A stretch of DNA of 64,000 nucleotides from Metellina segmentata (lineage: Eukaryota; Arthropoda; Arachnida; Araneae; Tetragnathidae): positions 77,399,914 to 77,463,913 of the forward strand of contig OX375881.1 of NCBI GenBank assembly GCA_947359465.1. Direction: 5' to 3'. The position numbers and the translations under genes are program-made. Positions 57,640 to 64,000 of this stretch are shown piece by piece. Numbering within the stretch: the stretch's first letter is position 1; each line of letters starts with the position of its first letter. Under the pieces are notes generated by a model. That model had not been told where the DNA came from, searched no databases, and was given only the letters and a program-made list of their open reading frames with translations.

Positions 57640-58585
57640 AAAGCCTGTATCGTCATCCTGTGCTTTACTTAATCCCCAATACTTGTCAGACACCAGTTCC
57701 TATTTAGGGGTAAATCAAAATAGAATAGAGGTGCAGAATCTGGTACTTATGCCGATTTGTCGCAAACTCTGACAACCGGTTTATTTCTATTTTTCTGCTG
57801 TGTGACTTGAAATGCTATTTACAGGTGAGACACGATTTATGTTGACGACTTCAACGTTCCACATTGGGCATCAAACAAACTTTGACCCCGAGATAACTTT
57901 GAATTTTCATTAAATCTATGAGTACCGATTGGAGGGTGAGTTAATCTGAAATATAAATCTGAGTAACCCTTATTTTATCTGCACCATTTAAAACATCTCC
58001 TTTTTATAACCTTGTGCTTCTCTTAATTCCTAATACTTGTAAGACACAAGCTCCTAATTCGAGGCAAATGCAAACCGGGTGAAATTGCAGAATCTGCTAC
58101 TTATTGCAATTCGTTGCTAACTCTGGCAACACGTCTATTTCTATTTCCTACTGTGTGATTTAAACGCATTTTTGAGTTGGCTACACATTTTCGAATGGTG
58201 ATTTCAGCGTTCCACATTCTACATCTTTATCAAAATCTATAACCAGGGTTAATTGTAACCTGCTCCACTCAATACCTTGCCTTCACTTTATACTTTGATT
58301 AATCTTAAATGCTTGTGAGTCACGACTCTTAATTTTGAAGCAAATCAAAACTGAATAAAATGAAAAACAGAATATATTACATGGGGATGACCAGGCGCCA
58401 AGTCTGGTAACCTGTCTATTTCTTTAACTATGTTGTCTGACCCAAACGCTATTATGAGCTTTACATCTCAATTTCTTTTGGCGATTTCAACGCGTAACGC
58501 ATTCTGCATCTTTGCTAAAAATTTTACCCAGCGTTAATTTTGACCTTCATTAAAGGCACGAGTGCCAATTAGAGGGGGAAATGTT
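57640..58585 (+). repeat. Old tandem array, about 290-350-bp unit, three diverged copies
   Basis: Recurring phrases: 'cttaat.cc(t/c)aatacttgt.agacac' (57667, 58024, 58300), 'gcagaatctg(g/c)tactta' (57733, 58087), 'aactctg(a/g)caac' with 'tttatttctattt..t.ctg' (57766, 58130, 58410), and 'atttcaacg(t/c)' with 'acattc/acattg' (57850, 58202, 58487). Strongly diverged; spacing unequal. Confidence 0.75.
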
Positions 58586-59919
58586 CGAACATCATAATTA
58601 GTATTAAAAGGAGAAATGTGTGTTTCTAATTAGTAGACGCGTGTCGAACATTTGAGATTTCCTCACTTATTTCAGGACGCTTTTAATACTCGGTGGCTTG
58701 CGGGATTTTACTAAAGGAATTAATAATTCAAACGGAATGAGAAGATGTGTCAAATTTTTCATCTGAAGTAGCCATTAACTCTCGTTTCAAAGATTGGACT
58801 TCATAAGGACAGACATCTTGAAATTATTGCAGAACGAATGTGTGGGGGAAATGACTTCAAAGATGTTTTCAAACGGAATGCGTTTTGAATCCTGAAACTT
58901 CATTCGTCGTGTTAGTGATTTCTATGCAGCTTATTCTTTTGGTTAATTGGTCTTATGTTTTCTCTCATTCAACAAATAACTTTTGTTTCATTCCCTTCAA
59001 TTGCGTAATTTTTAAGAATGGTAAAATGAGATAGATGACTCTATTATGTTGGTTGTAGATTATTGTTTTACGCGTGAGAAGTTTTATTTCGCTAAAGTGC
59101 TTGTTTGAAACGGTTGTTTTAAATTCATTGAAGAGTTGTTTATTATATGTACTCAGTAAACTTGTTTACTGTAATGAACAAGTTGTAAGAAACATCCACT
59201 TCACTTTCTTAGAATAGTTGCAAGAATGCCAAGTCACACAGGGAAGTGGAAGATAAATTCAAAACAAAAGGGAATTTATTATACCGGAATGAATATTAAA
59301 GTTAAGGTAATCAATAGTACATACAATTTTTCCAGGGAACTCAAAACTCAAGAAATTCGACATTCAGTCCGATTTCATATTGCATTGTTGTATACAACGT
59401 CCAATTCTAACAATGAGACCTTTATTGAAGCACTTTTATAGAAGGCTATACAATTAATGAAACTGAGATGGCATAGCTACCAATCGGATCTAAACATAGT
59501 CGACAGGTAAGAACTAACCAATATGGTTCACTTTTATGCTTAATATTGTACTTTACGGATGTTCATAAATTATCGCAACCTTTAAAATTAAGACACAGAT
59601 TACATGAGCCGTTATTTTTTAAAGTGGTAGAAGTCCACTTTGAAAAAAATGAGTTTATTTTCTTTAACAATTTTAATGATTATTATTGTATGATAAAACT
59701 TAACAGGTTTATAATGTTGAAAACATCATACGAATTGAGTAACGATTGCCAATATTTTAAAATTAATTTAAACTCAAACCCTAAAATATTTCATTGTATG
59801 AAAAAATGGACTTACAGTACTTTCAAAAATAATGGCTCATATATTGATTGGATTCTTGTTTGAGCAGTTACAATTTGCGAATTCTGTTCTAAAAGCGTAC
59901 TTGTCTATCAAAGTAGATA
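58586..59919. other. AT-rich spacer, nothing recognised
   Basis: The 105-codon frame at 59546-59863 (plus) is Asn/Phe/Lys-rich and shows no domain. I consider it chance. Confidence 0.5.
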
Positions 59920-60092
59920 GGTAGCGCAGGTTCGATTTATCCCTGACTGTATTTCCCTCTTGTGTGACAGAAAAACTTTCCTTGTATGTGCATGTCTATT
60001 ACATGTCCAATACTGTGACCTTGCATGTTTTATAATTGGCGAATCATAGCCAAACATGGCCCTTATGTATAAAAATCCAACCAACCCTTAAA
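59920..60092 (+). repeat. tRNA-derived SINE, family B, head truncated
   Basis: Starts at the B box 'gcaggttcgatttatccctg', continues 'tgtatttccctcttgtgtga' and 'gtgcatgtctattacatgtc', and ends 'tataaaaatccaaccaaccc'. The A box is missing. Confidence 0.85.
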
Positions 60093-62085
60093 GGGGATCA
60101 ACATTTGGTCAGATGTAGAGATGATAGTGACTCATATGTCAGGCTTCCCATGGACAGCCTTGAACCAAATTTCATTTTTACGAACTACAGCGTTCGATAC
60201 CATTAAGTCCAGCTCATAAACCCCGTTCAATAAATCGAGTTGTCATCTTGATGTTTGTACTCTCTAATCTCAATTTAGACAATTCAGTATTTTTATAAAG
60301 TATATAACACCGATATATAAATATAAAGTTACATTGAAAGCACCTTCCTTAAATGACCAGAAGGACAGAAATGTATGGAAGACAAAATAATGCGGTAAAC
60401 CGCTTTAGTAAATAATGTGATATACATACGTCTAAGGATATTGTATATCTCATGAGAGCAACTGTTATCTTTTAACTATTACCCCCCCCCTTTGCAATGT
60501 CTTTAAAAATACACTTCCTTATATTCCTTCCCATTTAATGAATAATTTAGCGTGACAAATTCCATTTCATTCCTTTCCGGAAGATAAGAAGACAAGACAT
60601 TATTCCAACAAGACATCCGGAAGATAAGACATTATTCTACTGTTTACGGTACTAGAGTAATCAAATAGTTTTTCGAACAAACACAGCTTTTAGAGTTTCC
60701 CATCTTACAGATGTATAAAAATTCATCAATCCATGTTCATATCAAATTTAGCCCAAGTCATCCTAACAGTTCCAGAAATCTAGGTCCATAAATTAGGTTT
60801 TGCAAAAGAGAAATATGCTGTTTTTTAACAATTTTGTAAAGATTTCATTTCTTGAATTTGTACTGACTAGACGCAATTACTTGTACTCTAACAATAGTTC
60901 AAATTCCGCGAAATCCTCTTTAAAAAGAAACGTTCCCAAATCGCTGAAAGGGCTAAATTTAATTTGTAAATTTCCATTGTCGACCTCGTTAAGAAAATAT
61001 TTGGGCATATTTTCCACAAAGCCTTTCCGAAACTTCTCAGAGGCAATCCAATCAAACCCTAATCCTATCAATAGTGGGGATTACAATCGATGAACGAAAT
61101 AATTGTTTTTCATTGCAGAATAAGGAAAACGACAGAAGTCGAGATGGCAATCGGTATTTAGTTCAGTGAGACTTAATAGCCCCAAACTGATAAGGATTAG
61201 AATCAAGATGGAGATCATAGGATCGGAAATTTTTATTTGAGTACATGATAAATGTTAAGTTTCCCGATGAGAACCAAATCGAGCATTATGATAGGATTAA
61301 TGCGTAACAAAATCCAGTCAGAACATCTTGCAGATCGCGGTTAAGAGAAGAGTATTAAGTAGGTTTTTGTAGAAATTTCGAAAGTTAAGTTTTTTTTTTT
61401 TTTTTTTTCAATGAGTTGTGTTTGAATGATACCGGATTAGAATTTTTTTTATGAAAGATCAAATGATGTGATGCAACTGATATCTATAGTTCATAAATTT
61501 CTTTGAGCGCCTTAAATATTCCTCTACCTGAAGCATTCATTGCTTTCATATATGAAAAAAGGATTAAAACAAAGGCGTAAATAAAATATCCATTAAAAGA
61601 AATTATCTAATCATACAAAACACGCTGTTATAAATATTAATTAATGATATAAGTCTTGCATACACATTGAGTTGGATATATATATTTAGAGAGAGATAGC
61701 TTTTTCGCCTTCATTAAATTTCAAATACCTAAGATTATCTTCTGTATATTAGTTGTTTATTCTGTAAAGAAAAAAGCACTAAATATAACTAAATGCACTT
61801 AAGTCTAATGATTAATTCAAAAATGTTCCTTTATTTGCTGAAACATTAAGAAATTTTAGGTATCAACCACTCGGAATCCTCTTACATTCGTATTTCCCAC
61901 AGATTCATAAAAATTTTAAACTGAACAAAAATGTCGTTATTACATGATAGTAATATTTTTTCGTCCTTGCCAATTTACTGAAATTTTATCCTATTTCTCA
62001 ATACATACTACATTCAAAGAATAAGAAATACTAGTTTTTCTATTTTATATGAAGAATAATTATTATTGTAAATAAACCAGGCGAA
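60093..62085. other. AT-rich spacer, nothing recognised
   Basis: Contains a C-run at 60482-60490 and a T-run at 61391-61408. The frame at 60800-61093 (plus, 97 codons) and its minus-strand shadow show no domain. Confidence 0.5.
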
Positions 62086-62149
62086 AGACGGGGATTCTAT
62101 CTTCCACTACCCAAATGCTCTTTCATGATACCTATAGGGTTTACCTCAA
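62086..62149 (+). repeat. Dispersed repeat R1, second copy, left half
   Basis: 'ggggattctatcttccac', 'acccaaatgctct', 'gatacctatagggttta' match 16570-16625. The copy is broken at 'acctcaa' by the piggyBac-like element and resumes at 63805. Confidence 0.6.
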
Positions 62150-62155
62150 CCCGGG

Positions 62156-62183
62156 AAAGCCTAGCGGTACCATATGGTACCAG
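62156..62183 (+). promoter_or_regulatory. Subterminal repeat with 16-bp perfect palindrome (copy 1)
   Basis: 'aaagcctagc' followed by 'ggtaccatatggtacc' (62166-62181), a perfect palindrome. Probable transposase-binding or hairpin site of the piggyBac-like element. Other copies: 62524-62551 (inverted, one base off) and 63646-63672 (direct, one base off). Confidence 0.6.
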
Positions 62184-62363
62184 AAATAAAGGTTTAAAAT
62201 ATTACAATCTTCTTCGTTATAATGTAAATATTTTGTGTGTTTGTTAGTAGATGTCACCACACAAGGGAGTGAAAAATCCTGTCTAGGTAATAATTTTAGT
62301 GAACAACACGTCAGATTTTTACTTTGAGTGGAAGAAGCAAGAACACTTTTGGGCTATGACAAA

Positions 62364-63310
62364 ATGACGCATCGAAAAAGTAAGTACAACAGTTCTCTCT
62401 TTACTGATACATATAGATATGAAAGTTTGATGCAATATTTATCGTTTATGTCTAGATATTACGTGCACAGTGTTTAAAAAAATAAAATAATATTATGTAC
62501 ATCTTTTTTGTATTGGAATGTTACTGGTACCGTATGGTACCGCTAGGCTTTTACACTATCTTTTCGTCACTGCTTAGATTTTTATTGGTTTTTACTCTTG
62601 AAAATACAAAAATGTTTTAAAAGTGTATAATTAATTTTTTTATTGTATATAATAGAATATTTAAGAAATAAATGTGTATAAAATAATGATACGAAAATTT
62701 TGCAGAAAAAAAAACAGTATTTCTATTGCTTTTTTTTAGAAAAATAACAAAGCCAAAAGTATAAAATCGTGAGGGAGTTGTAGGTTAAAATGCAGTTATG
62801 GAATTTAAATGTGTCTTTGACTATATTTTGAACATATTATTTCTTATGGCAGTTTATATGTGCATATTTAAATCATGCGTATGTTTTATTATTATTTTGA
62901 AATACAGTTTCATTTTTCAGAAATATTTAACACTAGACGAAGGTCTTCTGCTATTTGATGAATTAAACTCAGAGTCGGACTTGGAAGATGTCTATATTGA
63001 AACTCCTGATGTTGCAGTAGTATCACAGAAGAAGATGAAGGAGAACTTACAGATAATTTATCTGGTCGTCAGTTACGTGTAAATGTAGAAACGTCACGGA
63101 AAAAACCCACAGAAAATATTATTTAGATTTAGATTCAAAGTAGAGAGGGTCTGGCAAACTCTGCAAACGAAAACAAGTAGCAAAAAGAATTGAAAAGACT
63201 GGCACAAATAAATTCAGAACAAGTTGGGTTCAAGATGTGCTGCTAAAAACTACACTAGTCGAGTTCACAATATGTGCGTAAAATGTGACGTAGGGCTTTG
63301 TATTTTTTTT
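62364..63310 (+). pseudogene. piggyBac-like transposase remnant: first exon, intron, N-terminus and C-terminal CRD
   Basis: The start ATG at 62364 reads MTHRK and runs into a donor 'aaaaagtaagt' (GT at 62380). The acceptor 'catttttcag' ends at 62920. Joined in phase, the protein continues KYLTLDEGLLLFDELNSESD and LEDVYIETPDVAVV, the acidic N-terminus usual for piggyBac transposases. A one-base shift near 63022 leads to TEEDEGELTDNLSGRQLRVN and a stop at 63124. At 63234-63310 another frame reads RCAAKNYTSRVHNMCVKCDV then GLC, matching the cysteine-rich C-terminal domain. The DDD catalytic core is absent. The intron carries the inverted subterminal motif at 62524. Confidence 0.75.
62524..62551 (-). 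promoter_or_regulatory. Subterminal repeat, inverted copy 2
   Basis: Inverted match to 62156-62183 with a single change (ggtaccGtatggtacc on the plus strand). It lies in the proposed intron of the transposase. Confidence 0.6.
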
Positions 63311-63645
63311 AGACTTTCACTCAAAATAACATTGGAAATAGACCATGTAATAAAGTTATTGATTATATTTCATAAAAAATGCTAGTATTATTGGTAATAT
63401 TATTGGTTTTACCATTTCTCTCGTGCTTTCTGGATAGTAAAAATTCTTACACGCTTCTTATTTCTCTTCTTCTTCTCTTAGGATATATTTTTTTTACTAT
63501 TATAAATTTATCAAAAAATGTTTTCTTCTAAGCCATACATTTGTATTTTTGATATTAATTTCAAATCATAAACTGGTAAAAACATTTTTAAACCGCTTGC
63601 GTCAATATCAATAAGAAATTGCATGACTAACAATTTGCTCCCTTA

Positions 63646-63672
63646 AAAGCCTAGCGGTACCATGTGGTACCA
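63646..63672 (+). promoter_or_regulatory. Subterminal repeat, direct copy 3
   Basis: Direct copy of 62156-62182 with one change (ggtaccatGtggtacc). It sits about 130 bp inside the right end of the element. Confidence 0.6.
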
Positions 63673-63804
63673 TGCATTTTTGAGAATATTATTGAAATTT
63701 TACAACAAAAAAAGGCTTTTCCTACATAAATAGCATTTTATCAACAATATACTAGAAAGAAATTGAAATTGGAAAAAAAAGTAATTAATTCAGGCTTTGC
63801 CGGG

Positions 63805-64000
63805 TTAAAATGTAGTCGGCACCATTTTGCAATCGATTGGCGATCTAATTGGCCAATTAATTTCCGCACATCAGTGACGAACTCTTTCTTTGGTATTTCT
63901 ATTGACGATGTGCTGAAATCGTATTCGGAAAACAAGCCGTCCCATCCGGAATACGTACAGGAAGCCACATACATTTAGCCTTACATTATAAGTTCACGAT
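63805..64000 (+). repeat. Dispersed repeat R1, second copy, right half
   Basis: 'ctttggtatttctatt', 'ctgaaatcgtattcgg' and 'acaagcc', then '(g)cgtaca' and 'acatttagc', match 16711-16835. Runs to or past the window edge. Frames on both strands here (77 and 71 codons) are also open, but their counterpart at 16.7 kb is not, so I do not call a gene. Confidence 0.6.

Larger units (their letters stand above)
62150..63804 (+). mobile_element. Internally deleted piggyBac-like element (1655 bp)
   Basis: Left end 'cccgggaaagcct', right end read inverted 'cccggcaaagcct', 12 of 13 matching, with TTAA at 63805-63808 and TCAA (mutated TTAA) at 62146-62149. This is the standard piggyBac layout. Inside each end region lies the motif 'gcctagcggtaccatatggt' (62159, 63649 and, inverted, 62524-62551), here interpreted as subterminal repeats. 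A spliced transposase start and a C-terminal zinc-binding domain remain; the catalytic middle is deleted. Flanks join to match repeat R1 at 16.6 kb. Confidence 0.85.

Noticed and set aside
63741..63978. Opposed 77- and 71-codon frames at the window end as a conserved gene
   Set aside because: The related copy at 16.7 kb has no matching open frame, and 63741-63804 belongs to the piggyBac-like element.

Overview
This window is eukaryotic, AT-rich, intergenic or intronic DNA. It most likely comes from an arthropod, and an arachnid such as a spider is my best guess. That guess rests on the mix of transposons (LOA/I-group LINE, Tc1/mariner, pogo/Tigger, hAT, piggyBac) and on dense tRNA-derived SINEs. 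No marker gene fixes the species. I found no intact host protein gene, rRNA gene or free-standing tRNA gene. Most open frames are chance frames or shadows of transposons.

Layout. 1-8.5 kb holds decayed transposon remnants (pogo-like, Tc1-like, hAT-like), two TTAA-flanked MITEs, three copies of a tRNA-derived SINE (family A) and two short minisatellites. 8.7-15.6 kb is a nearly full-length LINE on the minus strand (about 9379-14965, 12-bp target duplication) with ORF1 (DUF4780-like) and ORF2 (endonuclease, reverse transcriptase, RNase H), both broken. Two ~500-bp direct repeats with an exon-like core lie on either side of it. 16-20 kb holds one copy of a dispersed repeat and a 3-unit, 288-bp tandem array. 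20.5-21.9 kb is a complete but dead Tc1 element with TA flanks. 23.7-27.4 kb is a patchwork of a GC-rich hairpin element and several tandem repeats. 29.5-30.8 kb holds a deleted Tc1 and a deleted pogo/Tigger element 14 bp apart. 33.8-34.7 kb is a two-level 63/126-bp minisatellite. 36.0-37.9 kb is a tight cluster: SINE B, three MITEs and SINE A. 41.3-45.1 kb holds a SINE C with a perfect 15-bp duplication, a Tc1 element with a SINE inside it and an internally triplicated transposase segment, SINE B, a 580-bp inverted-repeat element and SINE A. 53-58.6 kb has a third TTAA MITE, more tandem repeats and a mariner-like element. 62.1-63.8 kb is an internally deleted piggyBac-like element inserted into a dispersed repeat whose uninterrupted copy lies at 16.6 kb.

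How the parts relate. The SINEs encode no protein and depend on LINE machinery in trans; the target duplications show reverse-transcription-type insertion. The MITEs would depend on hAT, Tc1/mariner or piggyBac transposases supplied elsewhere, because every transposase seen here is broken. Several catalytic residues are replaced (Tc1 second D to E, another Tc1 first D to N, mariner-like third D to G). I see no clear new biological system. The most informative structures are the piggyBac filled/empty-site pair, the triplicated Tc1 and the duplicated exon-like unit.
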